From CAYNWK01 sp964400875 (lineage in GTDB: Bacteria > Chloroflexota > Anaerolineae > Anaerolineales > UBA4823): 34,393 nt of DNA. The notes beneath the pieces are model-generated. The model saw nothing but the letters and a program-made list of their open reading frames with translations, was not told the DNA's origin and did not search any database. Position 1 is the stretch's first letter. Every line of letters begins with the position of its first letter. Below are positions 9,101 to 16,662 of this stretch, piece by piece. The DNA lies in contig CAYNWK010000035.1 of assembly GCA_964400875.1 (NCBI GenBank), positions 1 through 34,393 on the forward strand, written 5' to 3'. The translations under genes and the position numbers were made by a program.

Positions 9101-9590
9101 GCGCACCGATCGCATTTTGGAGGGGATTGATGACCAACAGCTGCTTGAGCGCACCGTTTCGATGTTCCCGATTATGCTGTCGTTGCTAGGAGAGATAGCC
9201 TTGGCCAGGGGCCAGCTGGAACGGGCTAGGAATTTCGCCAAGAGGACCTTGAAGTTGCTGCAGCGTTCGCAGATTGGCTTGTTCTTGCCCGATCTGCTCG
9301 CCTTGCGCGGGCGAGTGCACCTTGCCGAAGGCGAGTTTGAGGACGGCCAGCAGGATTTGCTGGAAGCCCTGGAAGAGGCCCGGCGGCAGCGCTCGCGCCG
9401 CGCCCTGTATCCTATCCTCAGCACGCTGGTCAAGCTGGAGGCCGCGCGCGGTGACCACGAAGCTGCCAGCGCCTACGCTCAGGAAGGGCGCCAGGTGGTC
9501 AACTATATCGCCGACCACTTACCCACATTGGAACTGCGGGCATCCTTCCTCAACCGTCCCGAAGTACGCATATTGATCGCCGGCGGGTAG
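6102..9590 (+). CDS. Class III adenylate/guanylate cyclase with AAA ATPase and TPR region
   Basis: Residues 30-210 form a class III nucleotide cyclase domain, predicted to make cAMP or cGMP from ATP or GTP. The two metal-binding aspartates (D40 in FCDVTGST, D84 in MGDAILAFFG) and the transition-state pair N161 and R165 (AVNLAARM) are all present, so it should be active. The usual substrate-selecting Lys before the second metal Asp is Arg80, so base preference is uncertain. Residues 230-650 form an AAA_16/STAND-type ATPase with Walker A GEAGLGKS (260-267) and Walker B VIVFDD (D391-D392). Residues 680-1150 are helical TPR-like repeats. This is the layout of large signal-gated cyclases in which ligand or partner binding by the repeats is thought to control output. 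An AGGAGG lies about 19 nt before the ATG, an unusually long spacing. The stop is 2 nt before the AddB-like start. Confidence 0.9.
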   Translation: MSPSDQQRFIPEEMAAKLKAARASRAMQGERRVVTILFCDVTGSTAMAEQLDPEDWAEIMDDAFDYLIAPIYRYEGTLARLMGDAILAFFGAPLAHEDDPERAVRAGLDIIDGVQPFREQVQRRYGLDFNVRIGINTGTVVVGEIGSDLAVEYTAMGDAVNLAARMEQTARPGTVQVSENTHRFVAPLFEFESLGEVAVKGKAAPVQSYCVLHPKEQPGRLRGIAGLSSPVIGREGELEQLEQCLTELRQGRGGIALLLGEAGLGKSRLIEELRSRWEAAEPRGTWTVLEGISYETKRPYGPFVRHQRRFFGVEEGDSRERISEKIATHLGALVEGEEFEIAGTVALLRAAARGGEGAGLEGEALKTQLFAAQLDSWNKVAQSAPLVIVFDDLHWADPASVELLLHLFQLCERAPILFLCAMRPYRQSPGWQVKLVADTDYPHRYRQVELPPLSGEASDSLVENLLVVADLPKGMRAAILEKTEGNPFFIEEVIRTLIDRGAIERDESGLRWRAAERPASFPIPDNLQALLTARIDVLEEQPRRTLQVASVIGRDFYYRVLEHLSGAQNGLVEKLNTLQRAGLIVETARQPELEYAFRHELTREAAYRSILRRDRRRYHLQVAETIEEFFADRLEEQAHRLAYHFQEARELPRAYKYAVMAGDEAARLYANTEAIDHYHMALEIAEQIEVEDQQLLHVYTRLGRTLELSGMYAEALETYQELESVGVEQAKPALELAALLPQATIRATPNPYHDADLSRALSIRSRSLAKQLDDPAAEARALWNLMNVNYFEFQDLELVQGFGEEALDIARRNNLKEELGYILHDLGRAYLEGGKLEQAREAIDQSQAIWRELNNLPMLADSYGNLAERLYLAAEFDRALEAAQEGLRITRSIGNLWGQSYSTLQLCAIRAEYGQWEVFFEEADRCIELAREAKFTYPLLVIPLVKGWIYLLLGDLSAGEANYQAALEVLGDIDSNFKQAFGVHLPIFEAYLAYLKEDMVRTDRILEGIDDQQLLERTVSMFPIMLSLLGEIALARGQLERARNFAKRTLKLLQRSQIGLFLPDLLALRGRVHLAEGEFEDGQQDLLEALEEARRQRSRRALYPILSTLVKLEAARGDHEAASAYAQEGRQVVNYIADHLPTLELRASFLNRPEVRILIAGG

Positions 9591-9592
9591 CA

Positions 9593-12500
9593 GTGCCTGC
9601 CAGGCTTTATCTTTCCCCCAACCTATCCACTTCCCTTGACCACGCCCTGGAGGTGGTGGCCTCCGCGCGCCGGGAGGACCCGCTCTCCCCGGCGTATTTT
9701 CTGCTGCCTACCACCGAGGCCGTGCGCTTCGTCCGGAGGCGCCTGCCAGATTCCCTCGGGATCCGCCTGTACCAGTTTTACAGCCTGGCGGAGGCGGTCC
9801 TCGAGCGCGCCGCGCTGCCCGTNNNNNNNNNNNNNNNNNNNNNNNNNNNNNNNNNNNNNNNNNNNNNNNNNNNNNNNNNNNNNNNNNNNNNNNNNNNNNN
9901 NNNNNNNNNNNNNNNNNNNNNNTACCAGGACTTTTTAATCGCCGGGGATTACTCCGACGCTGATGGTTTGCTCTGGCTGGCGGCGGAAGCGCTGGAAACC
10001 GACCCCGCCTTATTTGCGACGACGGGCCCTTTCATGGCGCTCGGTTTCGACCAGATCAACCCGGTGCAGGTCCGGCTGATCCAGGCCCTGGTCCAGCGCT
10101 GCCCGGATTTCGCCATTTACCTGCCCTGGGACCCGGCGCGGCCTGACGCCAGCCTGGCGCTGACCCGCATGGCGCCTACCCGGCTGCGGCTGGAAGAGCT
10201 GCTCTCGCCGCAGATCCGGGCGCTGGACGATTCAGCCGCCACGCCGCCGGATTTGCAACAACTGCGTGACAGATTGTTCGAGCCGGCCGGCGCGGCCGCT
10301 CCCTTGGAGGACCTCCTGGCTCTGCGCGCCGTCGCCGCGCCCTCGCGGGAGGCCGAGGTACGCTGGGCCCTGCGAGCGATAAAAAGCCTGCTCCTCGAGG
10401 AGGTTCCTCCGCAAGAGATCGCCTTGCTGGCGCCCCACCCGGAGGTCTACCGGCGCCTGGTCAGCACCACCGCCGAGGAATACGGTTTGCCGGTGGCCCT
10501 GGAGAGCGCTTTGCTCGACCAGCCGGTGGTCGCTGCGCTGCGCAACCTGCTCGGCCTGCCGTTTGATTTCGCCTGGCGCCAGACCCTCGATGCGCTGCGC
10601 TCGCCTTACCTCCGGCAGCCCTGGCTCGATGACGAGCAGATCGACTTGCTCGACCAGCTCAGCCGCGAGCGCCCCGTGATCGCCGGGCGCGACCAGTGGG
10701 CCTTCGCCTTGCGCCCCCTGGAGTTGAAATCTGCTGACACGGAAGACGAAGACCTGGGCCCGCCGCCCCTGGTTTCCCAGCTCGACCATAGCGCGCTGGA
10801 GGCAATCCAGGAGGGCTTGTTTGCGTTCTTCAACGCGCTCAGCCCGCCTCGCCGGGCTTCTTATCGTGAGTACGCCCTCTGGCTGCAGGAGGCCGTCCTG
10901 GGGGTAGTCGACGAGCCGGAGGAGGAGCAGCCCGCGCCTGCCGAAACTGCGCCTACGCTGGATCTGCTGGGCGCATGCCGCGCCGGCGCACACCTGGAAC
11001 GCGATCTGCGCGCCCTGGCGCTGGTTACCCGGTCGCTGCGCGGCCTGGTGGAAGCGGCCGATCTGGTGCCCGGCGGCGGAGAGCCTGCAGCCTGGGGAGC
11101 GTTTCGCGCCGACCTGTTCGCCGCGCTGGCCGCTCAGAGCGTCCCGGCTGACTGGGACGAAAGCGGCGCGGCCCTGCCTGCGGTGCGTTTCGGTTCATTG
11201 GAAATCGGCCGGTCGGTGGCGTACGAGCACCTCTTCGTGCTCGGCCTGGCCGAGGGTGAGTTTCCCCGCCAGAACGCCCCCGACGTGTTTTACGCCCCCG
11301 CCGAACGCCGGGATCATCCCCTGCCGCTGGTTCGCCGGGACCCGGCCGAAGAGGCCTCCTTGTGGTGGCAGGTGTTGGCCAACTGCCGCGCACGGCTTAC
11401 CCTGCTGCGCCCGCGCCTGGACGAGAGCGGCGCTCTCTGGCTGCCCTCGCCCTATTGGCAGGCCGCCCTGGAGGTCTTTTCCGGCGTCCAAGAGCAGTTG
11501 CTCCCCGTGGATGAACGCCTCGAACCCGGAGAAGCCGCCAGCCCGGCCGAACTCTTGATCAGCTTGGCCCGGGAAGGCGCCCGCGCCATCCCACCCGAGA
11601 TCGAGGCGGCGTGGCAGACCGCCCGGCGCGCTCACGCGGTTATGCTGCAGCGCCGGGGTTGGGGTCCCTCCGGCGTCTACGAAGGCCAGCTCCGGGCCGC
11701 CGATCTGCGGTCTGAGCTCGGCCAGGTCTACGGTCCTGACCACGGCTGGAGCGTCTCCCGGCTCAACCGCTACGGCAACTGCCCTTACGGGTTCTTCGCC
11801 CAGTCCGTTTTAGGCCTCGAAGCCCGCCCGGACCCATCAGAAGGCCTGGACCCCATGCAGCGCGGCAGCTTGCTCCACGCCCTGCTGGAAGCTTTGGGAC
11901 GCAGGCTGGTGGATGAGGGTCTTACTTTTTCCTCTGAACACCAGCCCCAGGTACTGGCCCAGGTAAAAACCGTGTGCGAGCAGATCTTCCCCAGCGCGCC
12001 GCAGCGCTACGGTTTCCGCCCCAACCCACTGTGGCGCCGCGAGCAGGAGGAGCTGCGCCGCCAGGTTGAAGCCCTGGCGACGTGGGAATGCGAAAGCGAT
12101 GACGGCGCCGCCCGCTTCCAACCATACCGCCAGGAACTGCGTTTTGGCCTGGGCGGCGCGCTGCCGCGCCTGCGATTGGAAGACAGCGCCGGCACTGCTT
12201 TCCAAATCCATGGGGTCATCGACCGGCTGGACCGCGATCAGGAAGGCAGGTGGCGCGTGGTTGACTATAAGAGCGGATCGACCAAATACAGCCGCCGAGA
12301 TATCCAAAAAGGGCTTGCCTTGCAGTCCGCGTTGTACGCCCTGGCCGCTGAGCGCCTGCTGGAGCCGCAAACCCGGGTTGTCGAAAGTTATTACTTGCAT
12401 ATCCCTTTGCGCGAACACAGTGGGCGTCTGCAGTTTGAGGGCGGCGCCCGGAACGACGAGACGGTCGCGGAGGCTGTCGATGTGGCCGGGGCCTTCGTGC

Positions 12501-12646
12501 GCGCCGTGCGCGGCGGGGTCTTTCCCAGCGCGCCGGGCAAGCCTGATTACGGCGGGCGCGCCTGCTCCAGCCACTGCGATTTCGCCGGCCTGTGCCGGGT
12601 GACCCGCCAGAGCATGCAGAAGGCCCAACGGGGAGGGGGATCGTGA
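9593..12646 (+). CDS. addB: AddB-like PD-(D/E)XK nuclease with Fe-S cysteines (interrupted by a gap)
   Basis: Probable partner subunit of a helicase-nuclease that resects double-strand breaks, as in AddAB/RexAB. The C-terminal nuclease shows GVIDRLD followed by VVDYKSG (D891-x-K893, numbering through the gap). Four cysteines, C730 (GNCPYGFF) and C991/C995/C1001 (C-x3-C-x5-C), match the pattern that holds a 4Fe-4S cluster in AddB. The N-terminus (LYLSPNLSTSLDHAL) has no Walker A, so this subunit should not hydrolyse ATP. The GTG start at 9593 is 2 nt after the cyclase stop, and the stop overlaps the next start as GTGA. The gap at 9823-9922 falls in the N-terminal part. The frame is the same on both sides, but the true missing length is unknown and probably differs from 100 nt. 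Confidence 0.82.
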   Translation: MPARLYLSPNLSTSLDHALEVVASARREDPLSPAYFLLPTTEAVRFVRRRLPDSLGIRLYQFYSLAEAVLERAALPXXXXXXXXXXXXXXXXXXXXXXXXXXXXXXXXXXYQDFLIAGDYSDADGLLWLAAEALETDPALFATTGPFMALGFDQINPVQVRLIQALVQRCPDFAIYLPWDPARPDASLALTRMAPTRLRLEELLSPQIRALDDSAATPPDLQQLRDRLFEPAGAAAPLEDLLALRAVAAPSREAEVRWALRAIKSLLLEEVPPQEIALLAPHPEVYRRLVSTTAEEYGLPVALESALLDQPVVAALRNLLGLPFDFAWRQTLDALRSPYLRQPWLDDEQIDLLDQLSRERPVIAGRDQWAFALRPLELKSADTEDEDLGPPPLVSQLDHSALEAIQEGLFAFFNALSPPRRASYREYALWLQEAVLGVVDEPEEEQPAPAETAPTLDLLGACRAGAHLERDLRALALVTRSLRGLVEAADLVPGGGEPAAWGAFRADLFAALAAQSVPADWDESGAALPAVRFGSLEIGRSVAYEHLFVLGLAEGEFPRQNAPDVFYAPAERRDHPLPLVRRDPAEEASLWWQVLANCRARLTLLRPRLDESGALWLPSPYWQAALEVFSGVQEQLLPVDERLEPGEAASPAELLISLAREGARAIPPEIEAAWQTARRAHAVMLQRRGWGPSGVYEGQLRAADLRSELGQVYGPDHGWSVSRLNRYGNCPYGFFAQSVLGLEARPDPSEGLDPMQRGSLLHALLEALGRRLVDEGLTFSSEHQPQVLAQVKTVCEQIFPSAPQRYGFRPNPLWRREQEELRRQVEALATWECESDDGAARFQPYRQELRFGLGGALPRLRLEDSAGTAFQIHGVIDRLDRDQEGRWRVVDYKSGSTKYSRRDIQKGLALQSALYALAAERLLEPQTRVVESYYLHIPLREHSGRLQFEGGARNDETVAEAVDVAGAFVRAVRGGVFPSAPGKPDYGGRACSSHCDFAGLCRVTRQSMQKAQRGGGS
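9823..9922. other. Scaffold gap of 100 N inside the AddB-like gene
   Basis: A placeholder of exactly 100 N between codons for residues about 77 and 111. Family members normally have more sequence between these two points, so the real gap may be longer. Confidence 0.98.
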
Positions 12647-15600
12647 AAGCCACCCCCGAGCAGCGCACCGCCATCCAGGTACAAGATCGCGCTCTGTTGG
12701 TTGAAGCAGGCGCCGGCACCGGCAAGACCTGGGTCCTGGTCGAACGCTTCCTGCACCTGCTGGAAACCAACCCGGATTGGCCTTTGGAGAGCATTGTCGC
12801 CATCACCTTCACCGAAAAAGCCGCCCGCGAGATGCGCACCCGCCTGCGCCGGGCGGTCGAAGGTCGCGCAGCGAGCGAGCGCGCCCCGGAGTCTCCCTGG
12901 GTGGCCCGACGCCGCGCCCTGGACCGGCTGCAGGTCAGCACGATCCACAGCCTGTGCGCCCGGATTCTGCGCGAGAACGCCATCGCCGCCGAAATCGATC
13001 CGCGCTTCGACGTGCTGGACGAACAAGAGACAGACATCTTAAAGGAAGAAGCGGTCCAGAATGCGCTGGCCGAGATGGTCGAGGCGGAGGAGCCAGCGCT
13101 CGAACTGCTGGCCTCCCTGCGGGTGCGCGATGTGCAGTCCGAGCTGGGTGAACTGCTGGACAAACGCGGCACGTTCAAACTGCTGTTCGAAGACCTGGGT
13201 GAGGCGGGCGCGCTGCTGGACCGCTGGCGAGCAGGCCTGGCCGAGATGCGCAGCGCTCTCTGGGAGGCCTGCCTGCGCGAAAATCCTGATCTGCCAGAGG
13301 CGTTGGAAGACCTGCCCCTCCAGCCAATCCGCGATCCGGAGGATAAGCTGGCCAATTCGGTCGGGCAGGCGCAGAAAGGCTGCCTGCTGCACGCCCAGTA
13401 TGATCTTATCGAGGCGGCCGAGGCCTGGCTGCAGATCGATTTGCGCGGCGGAAAGAAGGACAATTGGGGCGGCGCTGAAGCCTTGAGGCTGCTCAAAGAT
13501 CAACTCCGCGCCTTGCGCGAGGCGGCTCGGACCCTGGATAGAAACGGCGCGCTGAGCGAGGTCGGCCCGAACGACGAGCGCGCCGCCCAGGCGCTGCAGC
13601 TTTGGCGCCAGGCCTGGGAGCGCGTTGAAGCATGCTACGGGCAGCTCAAGCGCGAGCGCCACGCGTTGGATTTCGACGACCTCGAGATGCTGGCGGCGGA
13701 CCTTTTGACGAAGCGGGGGAAAAACGACCGGCTGCGCGGTTTCCTGAGCGGGATCAACCATCTGATGGTGGATGAATTCCAGGACACCAACCAAACCCAG
13801 CGGGACATCGTCTATGCCCTGGCCCCTCCCGAGGACCCCGGACGGCTTTTCGTGGTCGGCGACGCCAAGCAGAGCATCTACCGCTTTCGCCAGGCGGAGG
13901 TGACCGTCTTCAATCGCACCGGGATGGAAATCCAGGAGATCACCGGGCATCCCCCGGCGCGGCTCAGCCGTTCTTTCCGGACGCACGGCGGTCTGTTGGC
14001 CGCGCTCAACCGGCTGTTCGACTACGTGCTGGCCCCCTTGGGCGCAGAACACGCCGATTTCGAAGCGCGCCCCGGCGCGCTCAATCCCCACCGGGATCCG
14101 CCGCCCGCTCAGGAGCTCGTCCCTGCGCCGGTAGAGATTTATACGCTGCCCTCGGAAAACGCCGACGAAGAGAGCGTCAGCGCCGAGCAGGGCCGGATCT
14201 GGGAGGCCCGCCTGCTGGCCGCACGCCTGCACGAACTGCACGACGGTTGTTTTCAGGTCTGGGACAAAGGATCGCAAGCTTATCGAGACTTCCGCTTCGA
14301 CGACGCGGCGATCTTATTCCGCGCCACCACCAGCTTGCCGCTTTACGAAGCGGAATTCAAGCTCGCCGGGCTGCCCTATCTGACCGTGAGCGGCCGCGGC
14401 TATTATGACCGCCCGGAAGTCCAGGATCTGATCGCCCTGCTGATCGGCCTGTACAACCCGGGTGATGATTTGAATCTGGCTGCGGCGCTGCGCTCGCCGC
14501 TCTTCAGCCTGAGCGACGAGACCCTGTACCGCCTGCGCTGGCGCACGCCAGAAAACCGGCGCGCGGAAGCGGTCATCCCCTTCGTTGAAGCGCTGCGCCG
14601 GCCCCCGCCGACGGACGAGCCTGCCGCGGTGGACTTCGCCGCCGGCGTCCTGGCGGACCTGTGGTCCCAGGCTGGACAGGTTGACGTCTGGCGTTTGGCT
14701 CGCCGGGCGTTGGACCACACCGGCTACGAGGCCACGCTGGCCCTCTCGGACGCCGACCAGGGCGGCGGAGGTCGCCAGCTTAACAACGTGCACAAATTCA
14801 TGGAGCTAGCCCGCCAGTGGGGCGGCGCCGATTTGTCCGAGTTCCTGCGCCGCATCCAGGACTTGCGCGCTCGCGAAGCGCGTGAAGGAGAAGCCCTGGG
14901 CGGCGCTCCGCGAAGCGGAGCCGTGCAGCTGATGTCCATCCACGCGGCCAAGGGGCTCGAGTTCCCCGTGGTAGCCGTCGCCGACCTGGGCCGCGCCGCG
15001 CACGGCGGGTTCGGATCCCCGCGCATCCTCGGCGATCCGGCTTTCGGCCTGGCCTGTAAGTACCGGGATGAGAACGGCGATTGGCAGAAGCCCGCCGGTT
15101 ACGCCTGGGCCGAGTGGCAGCACGGGCGCATGGACGCCGCCGAGAGCAAACGCCTGCTCTACGTGGCCTGCACCCGCGCCGCGGACCTTCTGATCCTGTC
15201 CGGGAAGTTCGGACGAGGGGAGACCTGGTTGGACGAAGTGCTGGCAGCCTGGGAAGTGCCCGTTGAGGGGGAGGCCGATGACCTGATCCAGGAAGAGGGC
15301 TACGCCATCCGGGTGCTGCGCCCGCGGGAAGCTCCCGGGGAGCCCGATGAGCGGCCGCGCCCTGCGCCGCTCGGGCCGGAGCTGCGCCAGATGCCTCCCT
15401 TGGCCCGCCCGCTGCCGGTTGATCGGCGTCCAGATCCGGTGGCGGCTACCCGGCTGGTGCGGCGATCGCAAGACGAGTCATCGCCCTTGCCGGTGGTGCG
15501 CACGGCGGTGCGCAGCACTTCGGTTGAAACAATCGCTTCGACTCACGCTCCAGGCTACCTTGTTGGGAAGTTAGTACACCGCGCTCTGGCCGATTGGGTA

Positions 15601-16086
15601 GAGCTGTCCATTCCTTTCGGCGAACTGGATGCCCGGCTGCCGCGCTACGCCCACAGGCTTGGTATTGCTGTCCCGGAGGCCGTTCAGGAGGCGGTGAGGC
15701 GCGCCCGGCGCATGCTGGATAACCTGCGCCGCGCCGAGCTATACCTCCAGATCGGCCAGGCGGTCCGGCGCCGCGCCGAGCTGCCCTTCACCCTGACCAC
15801 CCGGCGCGGGCAGGTCCACGGCGCCATCGACCTGCTCTACCAGGACTCAGACGGAAGCTGGCATTTGCTGGACTGGAAGACGGCCTGGGCACCGCCTCGG
15901 GCGGCGGCTGAGCGCGCCGGGGAACATCTCGAGCAGCTAGCCGTTTACGCTTCCGCGGCGCGCCAGGTCTTGGGCAGCTACCCCGAATGTTCGCTATGCT
16001 TTTTAAATCCGAACTTGAGCGTGCAGCGATTTGCAACCCCCGAACTGGTCGCCGCCTTCGATAGGTTGATGGGAGACGGTTCCTGA
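12643..16086 (+). CDS. addA: AddA-like UvrD/Rep helicase with C-terminal nuclease
   Basis: A superfamily 1A helicase-nuclease subunit predicted to unwind and degrade DNA ends for recombination repair. Motif I is AGAGTGKT (residues 22-29), motif Ia is near AITFTEKAA, motif II is VDEFQDT (376-382), motif III is GDAKQSIYRFR, motif V is SIHAAKGLEFP and motif VI is LLYVACTRA. The C-terminal RecB-like nuclease keeps GAIDLL (D1063) and LLDWKT (D1077-x-K1079). The length (1147 residues) fits AddA. I chose the GTG at 12643 over an upstream ATG at 12592 because it follows a purine-rich GGGGAGGGGGA, overlaps the AddB stop as GTGA, and starts directly before the helicase Q-motif-like TPEQRTAI. Co-translation with the AddB-like subunit supports a heterodimer. 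Confidence 0.9.
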   Translation: MKATPEQRTAIQVQDRALLVEAGAGTGKTWVLVERFLHLLETNPDWPLESIVAITFTEKAAREMRTRLRRAVEGRAASERAPESPWVARRRALDRLQVSTIHSLCARILRENAIAAEIDPRFDVLDEQETDILKEEAVQNALAEMVEAEEPALELLASLRVRDVQSELGELLDKRGTFKLLFEDLGEAGALLDRWRAGLAEMRSALWEACLRENPDLPEALEDLPLQPIRDPEDKLANSVGQAQKGCLLHAQYDLIEAAEAWLQIDLRGGKKDNWGGAEALRLLKDQLRALREAARTLDRNGALSEVGPNDERAAQALQLWRQAWERVEACYGQLKRERHALDFDDLEMLAADLLTKRGKNDRLRGFLSGINHLMVDEFQDTNQTQRDIVYALAPPEDPGRLFVVGDAKQSIYRFRQAEVTVFNRTGMEIQEITGHPPARLSRSFRTHGGLLAALNRLFDYVLAPLGAEHADFEARPGALNPHRDPPPAQELVPAPVEIYTLPSENADEESVSAEQGRIWEARLLAARLHELHDGCFQVWDKGSQAYRDFRFDDAAILFRATTSLPLYEAEFKLAGLPYLTVSGRGYYDRPEVQDLIALLIGLYNPGDDLNLAAALRSPLFSLSDETLYRLRWRTPENRRAEAVIPFVEALRRPPPTDEPAAVDFAAGVLADLWSQAGQVDVWRLARRALDHTGYEATLALSDADQGGGGRQLNNVHKFMELARQWGGADLSEFLRRIQDLRAREAREGEALGGAPRSGAVQLMSIHAAKGLEFPVVAVADLGRAAHGGFGSPRILGDPAFGLACKYRDENGDWQKPAGYAWAEWQHGRMDAAESKRLLYVACTRAADLLILSGKFGRGETWLDEVLAAWEVPVEGEADDLIQEEGYAIRVLRPREAPGEPDERPRPAPLGPELRQMPPLARPLPVDRRPDPVAATRLVRRSQDESSPLPVVRTAVRSTSVETIASTHAPGYLVGKLVHRALADWVELSIPFGELDARLPRYAHRLGIAVPEAVQEAVRRARRMLDNLRRAELYLQIGQAVRRRAELPFTLTTRRGQVHGAIDLLYQDSDGSWHLLDWKTAWAPPRAAAERAGEHLEQLAVYASAARQVLGSYPECSLCFLNPNLSVQRFATPELVAAFDRLMGDGS

Positions 16087-16089
16087 AGC

Positions 16090-16599
16090 ATGACGCGTGA
16101 CTATTTGAAATGGATCGATACGCAGACCAAGGGGCGGCGCTACGATGTAACGCCGTTGTTCTCCCGGATCGAAGCCTTTACTGCGCTGGTGGATGACCTG
16201 GCGCATCCTTTTAAAGACCGGACCGTTGATCTCGTCGCCGGGATCGACGCGCTGGGTTTCATCCTGGGAACGGCGCTGGCGGTTCGCCTGGGAGTTGGCT
16301 TTCTGCCCATCCGCAAGGGCGGCAAGCTGCCGGTGGACGTTTACCGGATCTCCTTCGTTGACTATTCAGGGGAAGATAAGCAACTCGAGGTCCGCCGGGA
16401 CGCCTTCAAACCGGGGGCTCGCATTCTGCTTGTCGATGAATGGGCCGAGACCGGCGCGCAGCTGACTGCGGCTGTCCGGCTGGTCGAGGAACTGGGCGGC
16501 GTCGTGGCCGGCTTGGCGGCGATCCAGATGGACGATCACCCCAACACGCGTGTCCTGCGCTCGCGATACTTCTGCCATACCCTCGACGTCGACTTGTGA
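16090..16599 (+). CDS. Phosphoribosyltransferase, adenine phosphoribosyltransferase-like
   Basis: A 169-residue type I PRTase. The family's PRPP loop appears as ILLVDEWAETGAQ, where APRT usually has VVVDDxLATGGT, so the second acidic residue is Glu and the loop residues differ. Other APRT-like features are VDLVAGIDALGFILGTALA and FLPIRKGGKLP, the latter close to the APRT FxPxRKxGKLP segment. If it is an APRT it converts adenine and PRPP to AMP and pyrophosphate for purine salvage. It starts 3 nt after the AddA-like stop with no Shine-Dalgarno sequence of its own, so it is probably translated by coupling. Being last in an operon with a nucleotide cyclase and a DNA helicase-nuclease makes nucleotide recycling a reasonable idea, but this is inference. 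Confidence 0.78.
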   Translation: MTRDYLKWIDTQTKGRRYDVTPLFSRIEAFTALVDDLAHPFKDRTVDLVAGIDALGFILGTALAVRLGVGFLPIRKGGKLPVDVYRISFVDYSGEDKQLEVRRDAFKPGARILLVDEWAETGAQLTAAVRLVEELGGVVAGLAAIQMDDHPNTRVLRSRYFCHTLDVDL

Positions 16600-16662
16600 A
16601 AATATCGTCTATGCGGGCGTTGATGGCGGCGTGCTAACCTCTCCTGAAAGAGGGGGAATTCT

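Noticed and set aside
12216..13496. Minus-strand frame of 426 codons across the AddB/AddA junction
   Set aside because: Ser/Arg-rich shadow opposite two strongly supported genes.
5751..16599. Reading the cyclase/AddAB-like cluster as an anti-phage system
   Set aside because: AddAB and large class III cyclases are ordinary housekeeping or signalling proteins, and no effector, toxin or phage-like gene is present. The sequence does not support a defence call beyond the grouping noted in the findings.
16638..16653. Hairpin CCTCT / AGAGG between convergent genes
   Set aside because: The stem is only 5 bp and no T-run follows on the plus strand, so it is too weak to call a terminator.
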